Shown piece by piece: positions 9,085 to 17,085 of a stretch of 64,000 nt of DNA (its first letter is position 1; each line of letters opens with the position of its first letter). A program made the position numbers and the translations under genes. The stretch comes from Microbacterium fluvii (GTDB lineage Bacteria > Actinomycetota > Actinomycetes > Actinomycetales > Microbacteriaceae). The notes below the pieces were generated by a model, which was not told where the DNA came from, searched no databases, and worked only from the letters and a program-made list of their open reading frames with translations. The stretch is taken from the NCBI RefSeq assembly GCF_025515205.1, contig NZ_JAOPFX010000003.1, positions 186,001-250,000 on the forward strand, given 5' to 3'.

Positions 9085-9143
9085 TCAGTCGTCGTATACG
9101 GCGACCTGCGGGGCGTTCGGGGTCGCCATACGTGACGACTGAA
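9085..9143. repeat. Palindromic repeat, copy 1
   Basis: An imperfect palindrome of about 59 bp: outer arms TCAGTCGTC / GACGACTGA and inner arms GGCGACC / GGTCGCC around a GC-rich centre. A second copy follows 75 bp downstream. It lies between the 5' end of the glycosylase gene and the 3' end of the winged-helix gene. Confidence 0.85.
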
Positions 9144-9159
9144 CCGAAAGGGAGCTCGT

Positions 9160-9218
9160 TCAGTCGTCGTATACGGCGACCTGCGGGGCCCTCGGGGTCG
9201 CCATACGTGACGACCGAA
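9160..9218. repeat. Palindromic repeat, copy 2
   Basis: Nearly identical to the copy at 9085-9143 (the differences seen are GTTC to CCTC in the loop and a T-to-C change in the right outer arm). REP-like in size, symmetry and intergenic position. It could also act as a terminator for the minus-strand winged-helix gene ending at 9260. Confidence 0.85.
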
Positions 9219-9259
9219 GCGATCGGATGCTGCCGCGCAGCGCGCAGCGGCGCGCCGGC

Positions 9260-9988
9260 TCAGAAGCGGTCGGGCGACGGCGTGCCGTGGCCGTAGCGGA
9301 TCACGACGTCGGCGTGCCGATCGAAGCGGTAGCCGACCCCGCGGACGGTGCGCACGATGTCTTCGTAGCGGCCGAGCTTGGCGCGCAGGCGCCGAACGTG
9401 CACGTCGATCGTGCGCTCGCCGGGGGCTTCGTCGTCGCCCTGCTGCCACAGCGACGAGACGAGCTCGGCCCGCTCGATGGTGCGGCCCTCGCGCAGCACG
9501 AGGTACTGCAGCAGCTCGAACTCCTTGAACGTGAACGCGGCCGACTGGCCGTCGATCAGCACGCGCTTGCGCGAGATGTCGACGACGACTCCGCCGGGGG
9601 CGCGGTCTTCTTCTTCGGGCTCGTCGGCCTTGGTGCGCGCGACCGCCGACGGCTCGTGCAGCGCGAGGCGCACGACGTCGACGTCGCGGCCGCCCGCACC
9701 CACGGGGGCGAGCGCGACGGTGGCGTAGGTCTCGGCCTCGGGGGAGAGCTCGGCGATCGTGCGGCGGAGCGCCTCGACGAGTACGTTGAGCGACACGCCG
9801 GATGCGGCGGCCTTCTCCTCGTCGAGTCCGACGTACAGGGCGAAGCCTCGAGGGGCCACCCCGGGCGGAAGATTGCGCTGCGCGGGGGCAGGGGCTGCGG
9901 CGACCTCGATGCGCGGGGCCGGGTCGGGCACGAGACGCAGATCGGGACGGGCGGTGGTCGGGCGGTCGAGAAGGGCGGTGGTCGACAT
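9260..9988 (-). CDS. Winged helix-turn-helix (OmpR/PhoB-type) regulator without receiver domain
   Basis: A 242-residue protein. The C-terminal ~100 residues are an OmpR/PhoB DNA-binding domain: FTFKEFELLQYLVLREGRT, TIDVHVRRLRAKLG and RTVRGVGYRF. The N-terminal half contains no phospho-acceptor receiver; it starts with a Pro/Ala-rich stretch, then a predicted alpha/beta segment (ALYVGLDEEKAAASGVSLN) and an acidic linker (EPEEEDRAP). It therefore does not look like a classical two-component response regulator. The ATG at 9988 has AAGGA 9 nt upstream. A TTGACG-18-CATAAT promoter about 295 nt upstream predicts a long leader. Confidence 0.85.
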   Translation of the reverse strand: MSTTALLDRPTTARPDLRLVPDPAPRIEVAAAPAPAQRNLPPGVAPRGFALYVGLDEEKAAASGVSLNVLVEALRRTIAELSPEAETYATVALAPVGAGGRDVDVVRLALHEPSAVARTKADEPEEEDRAPGGVVVDISRKRVLIDGQSAAFTFKEFELLQYLVLREGRTIERAELVSSLWQQGDDEAPGERTIDVHVRRLRAKLGRYEDIVRTVRGVGYRFDRHADVVIRYGHGTPSPDRF

Positions 9989-10213
9989 GAGAGGAGTCCT
10001 TGGAGTGGGAACCCGGGCGATACGCCTCGAAGCGGGTTCTGCGGTGCTGTCTGTTCGCGATCCTGGGTGAGGGTCGCGGTGCGGAGCACACGGGTGCGCG
10101 GGTCTGCGCGGTCCGATGCTCGGGGACTCAGCCTTCGCGTGTTGCAGAAGCGCGGGGGAGTCCAGCGGGGGTCACCGTGTCAGCGGCACATTCGACAACA
10201 CATGACAGCGCGC

Positions 10214-10233
10214 GCCGGCATCATCATGCCGGC
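10214..10233. promoter_or_regulatory. Hairpin in the leader of the winged-helix gene
   Basis: GCCGGCAT (10214-10221) and ATGCCGGC (10226-10233) form a perfect 8-bp stem with a 4-nt loop. There is no T-run, so a terminator is unlikely. It lies about 50-70 nt into the predicted minus-strand transcript. Confidence 0.55.
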
Positions 10234-10288
10234 AGTCCCGTTCGCCTCCCAGGCGGACAGAGAATGCGCGAAGTCAGTCATGTCGGCG

Positions 10289-10318
10289 ATTATGACGGAC
10301 CATGTCGCCGCGCGTCAA
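10289..10318 (-). promoter_or_regulatory. Promoter for the winged-helix gene
   Basis: On the minus strand, TTGACG (plus 10313-10318), an 18-nt spacer and CATAAT (plus 10289-10294). The match is strong for this GC-rich DNA and implies a start near 10282, about 294 nt before the ATG. Confidence 0.6.
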
Positions 10319-10420
10319 ATCGCGCAGTCGCAGCATCCGCCGCACGCCGAGGCTGAGCACTCTGCTCACCGGACCGCGCGTGTGGCCATGACCAATTTGT
10401 GGGCAATTCCGACAAATGGC

Positions 10421-10449
10421 TTGCGCTTCGCCGCTCGGCCCCCTAATCT
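10421..10449 (+). promoter_or_regulatory. lacI-type regulator promoter
   Basis: TTGCGC (10421-10426), a 17-nt spacer and TAATCT (10444-10449). The predicted start, near 10456, falls inside the operator cluster at 10455-10480, which suggests autorepression. Confidence 0.65.
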
Positions 10450-10454
10450 CGCTG

Positions 10455-10480
10455 TCGAAGCGCTTACGCGAAGCGCTTCG
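10455..10480. promoter_or_regulatory. Two adjacent LacI-family operators
   Basis: TCGAAGCGCTTA (10455-10466) and the perfect palindrome CGAAGCGCTTCG (10469-10480). The same core occurs as TCGAAGCGCTTCGA before the binding-protein gene. The central CG flanked by inverted half-sites is typical of LacI-family operators. Confidence 0.85.
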
Positions 10481-10505
10481 ACACTCACACACGATGGAGT
10501 CTGAG

Positions 10506-11522
10506 ATGGTGAAGATCGACGAGGTGGCCAAGGCCGCCGGCGTCTCGATCAGCACCGTGTCGTACGCCCTCAGCGGCAAGCGCCCGGTGTCTGCGGGCAC
10601 GCGCGCACGCATCCAGCAGGCCGTGAGCGAACTCGGCTACAGCCCCAACGCCGGCGCGCGGATGCTGGCGGGCAGCCGCACCCACATCTTCGCGCTCACC
10701 GAGCCGCTGCGAAAAGACAGCCATGCGCCCACGCACATGTCGTTCGTGCTGGCGACATCGGTCGCGGCCCGGCGGCACGACTACGACATCCTGCTGCTGA
10801 CCGAGGAGCAGGCCTCGGCGGGCATGGGACGGGTCGCGGCCAGCGGCCTGGTCGATGCCATCCTCGTGCTCGACGTCGCCCCCGACGACGAGCGGGTCGC
10901 GCTCTCGCGCACGATCGAGACCCCCTCGATCTTCATCGGCGTGCCCGACGACCACGAGGGGCTCATCTGCGTCGACCTCGATTTCGAGAGCGCCGCCGAG
11001 CTCGCCGTCGACCGCGTCTTCGACGAGGGGCACACCCGCATCGGTCTCGTGGGGCAGCCCGAGGTCGCGTACGAGAAGTCGAACTTCCCCCCGAGGCTGC
11101 GCCGGGCGGCGCACGCGCACGCCGAGCGCCGCGGCGCCGAACTGTCGTCGCGCACCTCCGGAGGGCGGCTGTCGTCGGTCGCGGCCACGCGCCGTGCCAC
11201 CGGTGAGCTGATCGACGCGGGCGCGACGGCGCTGCTGGTGCACGCCGCCGACGACGTGCACGGCGCCGTGCTGGCCGAGCTCGACGCCCGCGGGCTGCGG
11301 GTGCCGGACGACGTCTCGATCGTCTCGGTCGCGGCCTCCTTCGACACCTCGGTGCTGCCGGTCGCCCTCGACGTCATCCCGCTGCAGCCCGAACCCTCGT
11401 GCGATCTCGCGGTGGCGCTGGCGATCCGCAGCCTCACCGACGACCCGCCCCGTCCAGGGCTCCACCTCATCGCACCGACCCTCATCGCGCGGGGCTCGGT
11501 CGCGGCACCTCGAGGCGACTGA
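10506..11522 (+). CDS. LacI family transcriptional regulator of the glycoside locus
   Basis: A 338-residue repressor. The N-terminal LacI helix-turn-helix and hinge are clear (VKIDEVAKAAGVSISTVSY, then NAGARMLAG), followed by a periplasmic-binding-protein-like sensor domain (about residues 60-335). It should bind the AGCGCT-core operators at 10455-10480 and 11557-11570 and release them on binding a sugar. I chose ATG 10506, with GGAG 6 nt upstream; an ATG at 10494 has no binding site. It precedes the sugar transporter and hydrolase genes in the same direction, the usual arrangement for a local regulator. Confidence 0.92.
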   Translation: MVKIDEVAKAAGVSISTVSYALSGKRPVSAGTRARIQQAVSELGYSPNAGARMLAGSRTHIFALTEPLRKDSHAPTHMSFVLATSVAARRHDYDILLLTEEQASAGMGRVAASGLVDAILVLDVAPDDERVALSRTIETPSIFIGVPDDHEGLICVDLDFESAAELAVDRVFDEGHTRIGLVGQPEVAYEKSNFPPRLRRAAHAHAERRGAELSSRTSGGRLSSVAATRRATGELIDAGATALLVHAADDVHGAVLAELDARGLRVPDDVSIVSVAASFDTSVLPVALDVIPLQPEPSCDLAVALAIRSLTDDPPRPGLHLIAPTLIARGSVAAPRGD

Positions 11523-11556
11523 ACCCACCCACGACCCGATATCCGCGCGCTTCTCA

Positions 11557-11570
11557 TCGAAGCGCTTCGA
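11557..11570. promoter_or_regulatory. LacI-family operator before the sugar transporter genes
   Basis: The perfect 14-bp palindrome TCGAAGCGCTTCGA, 43 nt before the binding-protein start and matching the operators before the regulator gene. I see no convincing -10 next to it, so the exact promoter is unresolved. Confidence 0.88.
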
Positions 11571-11613
11571 CAACCCACCGGCGCAGCCGGACACCAAGAA
11601 AGGAATGCCGAAG

Positions 11614-12933
11614 ATGGCACGCATGACGAAGAAGTCCAGGGGTCGCGTTCTCGCGGCCGTCGGAGCCGTGGCGGTCGGCGCGCTCGCGCTCGCCGGCTGC
11701 TCGGGCGGCGACAGCGGCGACGGCGACAGCGCCGAGGGCAAGACCCTCAAGCTCTGGCACTACGAGGGCGCCGATAGCGCCATGGGCAAGGCGTGGGCCG
11801 AGGCGATCAAGGTCTTCGAAGAGGAGACCGGCGCGACGGTCGAGTTCGAGGAGAAGTCGTTCGAGCAGATCCAGAAGACCGCCAGCCAGGTGCTCGACTC
11901 CGACGCGGCCCCCGACCTGATGGAGTTCAACAAGGGCAACGCGACGGCGGGCTTCCTCGCCTCCACCGGCCTCATCGCCGACATCTCCGACGCGGTCGAC
12001 GAGTACGGCTGGGCCGACAAGCTCGCCCCGTCGCTGCAGACGACGGCGAAGTACAGCGAAGACGGCGTCATGGGCGGCGACACGTGGTACGGCATCCCGA
12101 ACTACGGCGAGTTCGTCGGCGTCTACTACAACCTCGACGCGTTCGAAGAGGCGGGCCTGGAGGTCCCCACCACCTACGACGAGTTCCTCGATGTGCTCGA
12201 CGCGTTCGTGGCCAAGGGCATCACGCCGCTGGCCGAGGCGGGCGCCGAATACCCGCTGGGGCAGCTCTGGTACCAGCTCGCCCTCTCGCAGGCCGACCGC
12301 CAGTTCGTCAACGACTACCAGCTCTACGAGAACCCCGTCGACTGGCAGGGCCCCGAGCTCACCTACGCCACCCAGACCCTCAAGGACTACGTCGACAAGG
12401 GCTACATCGCCGAGGACGTCTCGTCGATGAAGGCGGAGGATGCCGGCGTCTCGTTCATCAACGGCAGCGCGCCCATCTTCGTGTCGGGCTCGTGGTGGTA
12501 CGGCCGCTTCGTCGAGGAGGCCACCGGGTTCGACTGGTCGATGGCCGCCTTCCCCGGCTCCGACCTGTCGCTCGGCTCGTCGGGCAACCTGTGGGTCGTT
12601 CCCGAGAACGCCGCGAACAAGGACCTCGCCTATGAGTTCATCGACATCACGATGCGCCCCGAGATCCAGGCGATCATCGGCAACAACGGCGGCGTGCCGG
12701 TCGCGGCCGACCCCGCCGACATCACCGACGAGAAGAGCGCCGCGCTCATCGAGACCTTCAACGGCATCCTCGACGCCGACGGTCTCTCGTTCTACCCCGA
12801 CTGGCCCGCGCCCGGCTTCTACGACGTGATCGTGCAGCAGCTGCAGGGCCTGGTCACCGGCACGCAGGATGCGGCGACGACGAACTCCAACCTCGGCGCC
12901 GAGTACGAAGCAGGAACAGCGGACTTCCGCTGA
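11614..12933 (+). CDS. ABC sugar transporter substrate-binding lipoprotein
   Basis: A 439-residue extracellular solute-binding protein of the CUT1 type. The N-terminus carries a lipoprotein signal with lipobox LALAGC, so the mature protein should be anchored by a diacylglyceryl-Cys. The body shows the family layout (KLWHYEG near the mature N-terminus, YGIPNYGEF, GSAPIFVSGSWW). I chose ATG 11614, 9 nt after AAGAAAGGA; the in-frame ATG at 11605 abuts that site. It opens the transport operon, 36 nt after a LacI operator. The ligand is probably a glucoside or xyloside, judging by the two hydrolases downstream. Confidence 0.93.
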   Translation: MARMTKKSRGRVLAAVGAVAVGALALAGCSGGDSGDGDSAEGKTLKLWHYEGADSAMGKAWAEAIKVFEEETGATVEFEEKSFEQIQKTASQVLDSDAAPDLMEFNKGNATAGFLASTGLIADISDAVDEYGWADKLAPSLQTTAKYSEDGVMGGDTWYGIPNYGEFVGVYYNLDAFEEAGLEVPTTYDEFLDVLDAFVAKGITPLAEAGAEYPLGQLWYQLALSQADRQFVNDYQLYENPVDWQGPELTYATQTLKDYVDKGYIAEDVSSMKAEDAGVSFINGSAPIFVSGSWWYGRFVEEATGFDWSMAAFPGSDLSLGSSGNLWVVPENAANKDLAYEFIDITMRPEIQAIIGNNGGVPVAADPADITDEKSAALIETFNGILDADGLSFYPDWPAPGFYDVIVQQLQGLVTGTQDAATTNSNLGAEYEAGTADFR

Positions 12934-12940
12934 CCGACCA

Positions 12941-12968
12941 GCGGGGGCGGCGGCCACGCCGCCCCCGC
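12941..12968 (+). promoter_or_regulatory. Intercistronic hairpin after the binding-protein gene
   Basis: GCGGGGGCGGC (12941-12951) pairs perfectly with GCCGCCCCCGC (12958-12968) around a 6-nt loop, with no T-run. Such hairpins between binding-protein and permease genes commonly stabilise the upstream message and lower downstream expression. Confidence 0.75.
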
Positions 12969-12986
12969 ACCACGGGAGTCACCACC

Positions 12987-13958
12987 ATGTCTGTCACCAC
13001 TCGCGCCGAGCGCGGCGCGCGCACCAAGCTCCCCCCGGAGGAGCCCGCGATCCCGCAGCGCCGCGGCGGCACCGCCGGCTACTGGGTGTACCTGCTGCCC
13101 GGCTTCGTGCTGCTGCTGGTCATCATCGTCATCCCGCTGCTGTTCAACGTGTATCTCACGTTCACCAAGTGGCGCGGCGTGCGCACGCCCGAGTTCATCG
13201 GGCTCGACAACTGGCTCAAGATCTTCACCGACGAGAAGTTCTGGACCTCGTTCACCAACTCGATCTGGATGGTCATCGCGATGGTGATCGTGCCGACGAT
13301 CCTGGGTCTGGTGATCGCGGCGCTGCTGTTCGACGTCGTCGGGCGCAAGTTCGGCGGCAAGCTCGGCAGCTTCCTTCGGGCCACCTACTACCTCCCGCAG
13401 ATCCTCCCGATCGCCGTGGCCGGCATCGTGATCGGGTGGATCTTCCGCCCCGGCCCCACCGGGGCGATGAACCAGATCCTCAGCACCTTCGGCCTGCCCG
13501 CCTTCGACTGGCTCGGCCAGATGCCCTCCGCGCTGCTGGTTCTGATGGCGGTGCTCGTGTGGGTGCAGCTGGGCTATCCGATCGTCGTGTTCATGGCCGC
13601 GCTGCAGCGCGTCGATCCCGAGCTCTACGAAGCGGCAGAGCTCGACGGAGCGAACTGGTTCCAGCGGTTCGGAGCCATCACCCTGAGCATCATCCGCCCC
13701 GAGATCTTCGTCGTCACGCTGACCTGCACCATCGCAGCCCTCAAGGTCTTCGGTCCCGTCTACGTCATCACGCAGGGCGGGCCCGCAGGGGCCACCCTGG
13801 TTCCGGCGTACTACGCCTACCAGGAGTTCTTCACCAAGCGAGACATCGGCTACGGCGCCACGATCGCGACGGTGCTGACGATCCTCGTCGTGATCGTCTC
13901 GATCATCTTCATCCGCGTGCAGAGCTCGCTGGAGCGCAAGGAAAGGGCGGGTCTGTGA
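12987..13958 (+). CDS. ABC sugar transporter permease (MalF-like)
   Basis: A 323-residue inner-membrane permease with six predicted membrane segments, the first at about residues 30-55 (YLLPGFVLLLVIIVIPLL). The cytoplasmic EAA loop is present as EAAELDGANWFQRF followed by I-P-like residues. It pairs with the next gene to form the CUT1 channel that receives sugar from the upstream lipoprotein. The stop overlaps the next start by 1 nt (TGATG). No ATPase gene is in the locus; in many actinobacteria a shared MsiK-type ATPase energises such transporters. Confidence 0.93.
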   Translation: MSVTTRAERGARTKLPPEEPAIPQRRGGTAGYWVYLLPGFVLLLVIIVIPLLFNVYLTFTKWRGVRTPEFIGLDNWLKIFTDEKFWTSFTNSIWMVIAMVIVPTILGLVIAALLFDVVGRKFGGKLGSFLRATYYLPQILPIAVAGIVIGWIFRPGPTGAMNQILSTFGLPAFDWLGQMPSALLVLMAVLVWVQLGYPIVVFMAALQRVDPELYEAAELDGANWFQRFGAITLSIIRPEIFVVTLTCTIAALKVFGPVYVITQGGPAGATLVPAYYAYQEFFTKRDIGYGATIATVLTILVVIVSIIFIRVQSSLERKERAGL

Positions 13959-14848
13959 TGGCTGCCACCACTCTGGTCGTCACCGGCCGCGGCGCGAAGC
14001 GCCAGCGGGCCCGCGGCGGCATGACCAAGAAGCGCCCCGCCGACTGGGTGCTGCTGGTCGGGGTCATCCTCGGCGCGATCGTCGTGATGGTGCCCTTCTA
14101 TCTGATCCTCGTGAACGCCTTCAAGTCGCCCATCGACTACGCGACCTCGGGGCCGTTCGCGCTCCCGCAGGCACTGGATTTCAGCGGCATCGAGAAGTTC
14201 TGGGTGCGGGTGAACTTCCCCGAGAAGGTGTGGAACTCGATCTTCATCTCGAGCGTGGTCGCGGTGCTCGCCGTGCTCATCTCGGTGCTCAACGCCTTCG
14301 CGATCGGCATAGGGCGCGTCCGTGGCCGCACCTGGATCGTGCTGCTGTTCCTGCTGGCCAACCTCCTGCCGCAGGAGGCGCTGCTGTACCCGCTGTACTA
14401 CATGTTCAAGTCGGTGGGCCTCTACGACAACGTCTGGTCGGTGATCATCGTGTTCACGGTCGTGCAGGCGGCCTTCGGCACGTACCTCCTGGCATCCGTC
14501 TTCGGCACGTTCCCCAAAGAGGTGCTCGAGGCGGCCTCGCTCGACGGCGCGACCCGATGGCAGATCCTGTGGCGGGTGGTCTTCCCGATCAGCCGCCCGA
14601 CGCTCGCAGTGCTGCTCATCTTCTTCTTCATCTGGACGTGGAACGAGTTCCTGATCCCGCTCACCTTCCTGCCGTCCAACGCTAACCAGACCGTGCCCGT
14701 GGCCATCAGCGTGCTGCAGGGCGACCGGCTCATGGACGTCACCACGACGGCGGGAGCAGCCCTCATGGGCATCATCCCGACGCTCATCTTCTTCCTCATC
14801 TTCCAGCGCACGCTCACACGCGGCATCACGGCAGGAGCAGTCAAGTAA
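13958..14848 (+). CDS. ABC sugar transporter permease (MalG-like)
   Basis: A 296-residue second permease, with six membrane segments after a basic N-terminal tail of about 25 residues. The EAA loop reads EAASLDGATRWQILWRVVFP. The C-terminus (TLTRGITAGAVK) is typical of MalG-type subunits. Start and stop overlap the neighbouring genes by 1 nt on both sides, indicating translational coupling in the operon. Confidence 0.93.
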   Translation: MAATTLVVTGRGAKRQRARGGMTKKRPADWVLLVGVILGAIVVMVPFYLILVNAFKSPIDYATSGPFALPQALDFSGIEKFWVRVNFPEKVWNSIFISSVVAVLAVLISVLNAFAIGIGRVRGRTWIVLLFLLANLLPQEALLYPLYYMFKSVGLYDNVWSVIIVFTVVQAAFGTYLLASVFGTFPKEVLEAASLDGATRWQILWRVVFPISRPTLAVLLIFFFIWTWNEFLIPLTFLPSNANQTVPVAISVLQGDRLMDVTTTAGAALMGIIPTLIFFLIFQRTLTRGITAGAVK

Positions 14849-17085
14849 TGAAGTTCACCGACGGGTTCTGGCAGCTGCGCCCCGGCGTCACGGCGCTGTA
14901 CGGCCAGGAGGCCTACGACATCGACGAGACGGATGCCGCCACCGACGGCCGTGGTGTCGTCGTGACCGCCCCCACCACCGTCATCCGCGGCCGCGGCGAC
15001 ACCCTCAACCGGCCCGTACTCACCGTCACGCTCTCGTCGCCGCTCGAGGGCGTCGTACGAGTGCGTGTCGCACATCACGAGGGTGGCACCTGGCACGGCG
15101 GGTTCGGACTGCCGGGCGCGGTCGCGGGTGGGGTGGGCGAGGCATCCGTCTCCGCCGAAGGCGGAGTGCTGACGAGCGGCGCCCTCACTGCCCGCGTCGC
15201 CCCCGGCGCGCCGTGGGATCTCGCGTTCGAGGTCGATGGGGTGCGCGTCACCGGCAGCGGCCACAAGTCCGAGGCGTACGTGCAGCTCGACGGCGACGCG
15301 CAGGTCGACCCCGGCATCGTCGGCAACGCGCGCGCCGGCACCGCCGTGCCGCACCGGCCGACGTTCGTGCACGAGCAGCTCGACCTCGGCGTCGGCGAGC
15401 TCATCTACGGCCTCGGCGAGCGGTTCGGTCCGCTCGTGAAGAACGGGCAGACCGTCGACGTGTGGAACGCCGACGGCGGCACCTCGAGCGAGCAGGCCTA
15501 CAAGAACGTGCCGTTCTACCTCTCCAGCCGTGGTTACGGGGTGCTCGTCAACGACCCCGGCCACGTCTCGTTCGAGATCGGCTCGGAGTCGGTCGAGCGC
15601 GTGCAGTTCTCGGTGCCGGGCGAGGTGCTCGAGTACTTCGTCATCGCAGGACCCACCCCCAAGGACGTGCTGGGCCGCTACACGGCTCTCACCGGTCGCC
15701 CCCCGGTGGTGCCGGCGTGGTCGTACGGGCTGTGGCTGTCGACCTCGTTCACGACCGACTACGACGAGCAGACCGTCACCTCGTTCATCGACGAGATGGC
15801 CGCCCGCGAGCTGCCGGTGTCGGTGTTCCACTTCGACTGCTTCTGGATGCGTGAGTTCAACTGGTGCGACTTCGAGTGGGACCCGCGGGTCTTCCCCGAC
15901 CCCGACGGCATGCTCGCGCGGCTGCACGAGAAAGACCTGCGGGTGTGCGTGTGGATCAACCCCTACATCGCGCAGCGCTCGCCGCTGTTCGCCGAGGCGG
16001 CGGCGCAGGGCTTCCTCGTGAAGCGCGCCGACGGCTCGGTGTGGCAGTGGGACCTCTGGCAGGCCGGCATGGGCCTGGTCGACTTCACGAACCCCGACGC
16101 GACGGCGTGGTTCCAGTCGAAGCTGCAGCGGCTCATCGACCAGGGCGTCGACTGCTTCAAGACCGACTTCGGCGAGCGCATCCCGCTCGAGGTCGACTAC
16201 TTCGACGGCTCCGACCCCTCGCGCATGCACAATCTGTACACGCAGCTGTACAACCGGGCCGTGCACGACGTGCTGGTGAAGGCCCGCGGCGAGGGCGATG
16301 CCGTGCTCTTCGCGCGGTCGGCCACCACCGGCGGCCAGGCGATGCCCGTGCACTGGGGCGGAGACTCGACCTCGACCTTCCCGTCGATGGCCGAGACGCT
16401 CCGAGGCGGACTGTCGCTCGCCTTCAGCGGCTTCGCCTACTGGAGCCACGACATCGGCGGGTTCGAGGGCACCCCGGATGCGGCGGTCTTCAAGCGCTGG
16501 ACGGCCTTCGGCCTGCTCGGCTCGCACTCCCGGTTCCACGGCTCGCAGAGCTACCGCGTGCCGTGGCAGTTCGACGAGGAGGCGGTGGACGTCACCCGCG
16601 TGTTCACGAAGCTCAAGATGCGGCTCATGCCCTACCTCCACCGCCTGGGCGTGGAGGCACCCGAGACCGGCGTACCGCTCATGCGGCCGATGGCGCTCGA
16701 GTTCCCCGGCGACCCCGCCGTCGCCTACCTCGACCGGCAGTACATGCTCGGCCCCGACCTGCTCGTGGCCCCCGTCTTCACGGCGTCGGGCGAGGTGGAG
16801 TTCTACCTGCCGGAGGGCACGTGGACGAGCCTCATCACCGGCGAGAGGGTCGAGGGCGGTCGCTGGATCCGCGAGACGCACGGCTTCCTGAGCCTGCCGC
16901 TGTACGTGCGCCCCGGCGCCGTGCTGCCGTGGGGGGCCCGCGATGACCGGCCCGATTACGACTATCTTCAGGATCTGACGCTGCGGGTCTTTCCCGGCGC
17001 AGAAGGGACGGCATCCGTGACGGTCACGACGCCCGACGGGCGCACCGAGAGCTTCGAGGTCGACCGGGCGGAGGTGACCGAGTGA
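14848..17085 (+). CDS. GH31 family alpha-xylosidase/alpha-glucosidase (YicI-like)
   Basis: A 745-residue glycoside hydrolase. The GH31 nucleophile is Asp440 in [10 protein letters not shown] and the acid/base is Asp506 in HWGGDS; the FKTDFGE context is characteristic of YicI-type alpha-xylosidases, which release xylose from alpha-xylosides such as isoprimeverose. An N-terminal beta-sandwich (about residues 1-250) precedes the barrel. No signal peptide is seen, so it should act in the cytoplasm on imported sugar. Its ATG overlaps the permease stop by 1 nt and its stop overlaps the next GTG by 4 nt. Specificity for alpha-xylosyl rather than alpha-glucosyl substrates is an inference. Confidence 0.9.
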   Translation: MKFTDGFWQLRPGVTALYGQEAYDIDETDAATDGRGVVVTAPTTVIRGRGDTLNRPVLTVTLSSPLEGVVRVRVAHHEGGTWHGGFGLPGAVAGGVGEASVSAEGGVLTSGALTARVAPGAPWDLAFEVDGVRVTGSGHKSEAYVQLDGDAQVDPGIVGNARAGTAVPHRPTFVHEQLDLGVGELIYGLGERFGPLVKNGQTVDVWNADGGTSSEQAYKNVPFYLSSRGYGVLVNDPGHVSFEIGSESVERVQFSVPGEVLEYFVIAGPTPKDVLGRYTALTGRPPVVPAWSYGLWLSTSFTTDYDEQTVTSFIDEMAARELPVSVFHFDCFWMREFNWCDFEWDPRVFPDPDGMLARLHEKDLRVCVWINPYIAQRSPLFAEAAAQGFLVKRADGSVWQWDLWQAGMGLVDFTNPDATAWFQSKLQRLIDQGVDCFKTDFGERIPLEVDYFDGSDPSRMHNLYTQLYNRAVHDVLVKARGEGDAVLFARSATTGGQAMPVHWGGDSTSTFPSMAETLRGGLSLAFSGFAYWSHDIGGFEGTPDAAVFKRWTAFGLLGSHSRFHGSQSYRVPWQFDEEAVDVTRVFTKLKMRLMPYLHRLGVEAPETGVPLMRPMALEFPGDPAVAYLDRQYMLGPDLLVAPVFTASGEVEFYLPEGTWTSLITGERVEGGRWIRETHGFLSLPLYVRPGAVLPWGARDDRPDYDYLQDLTLRVFPGAEGTASVTVTTPDGRTESFEVDRAEVTE

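Larger units (their letters stand above)
9989..10505. other. 517-bp intergenic region with divergent promoters and a long leader
   Basis: No protein gene is supported here. It holds the minus-strand promoter at 10289-10318 for the winged-helix gene, the predicted ~290-nt leader of that gene (9989-10282) with a hairpin at 10214-10233, and the plus-strand lacI promoter (10421-10449) and operators (10455-10480). I could not match the leader to a riboswitch class by eye. Confidence 0.7.

Noticed and set aside
9989..10282. Known riboswitch (for example c-di-AMP type) in the long leader
   Set aside because: Some short stems are present, but I could not match any conserved core; a covariance search is needed before naming one.
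14422..16881. 819-codon minus-strand frame opposite the GH31 gene
   Set aside because: Composition typical of antisense frames, no start signals; GH31 motifs are on the plus strand.
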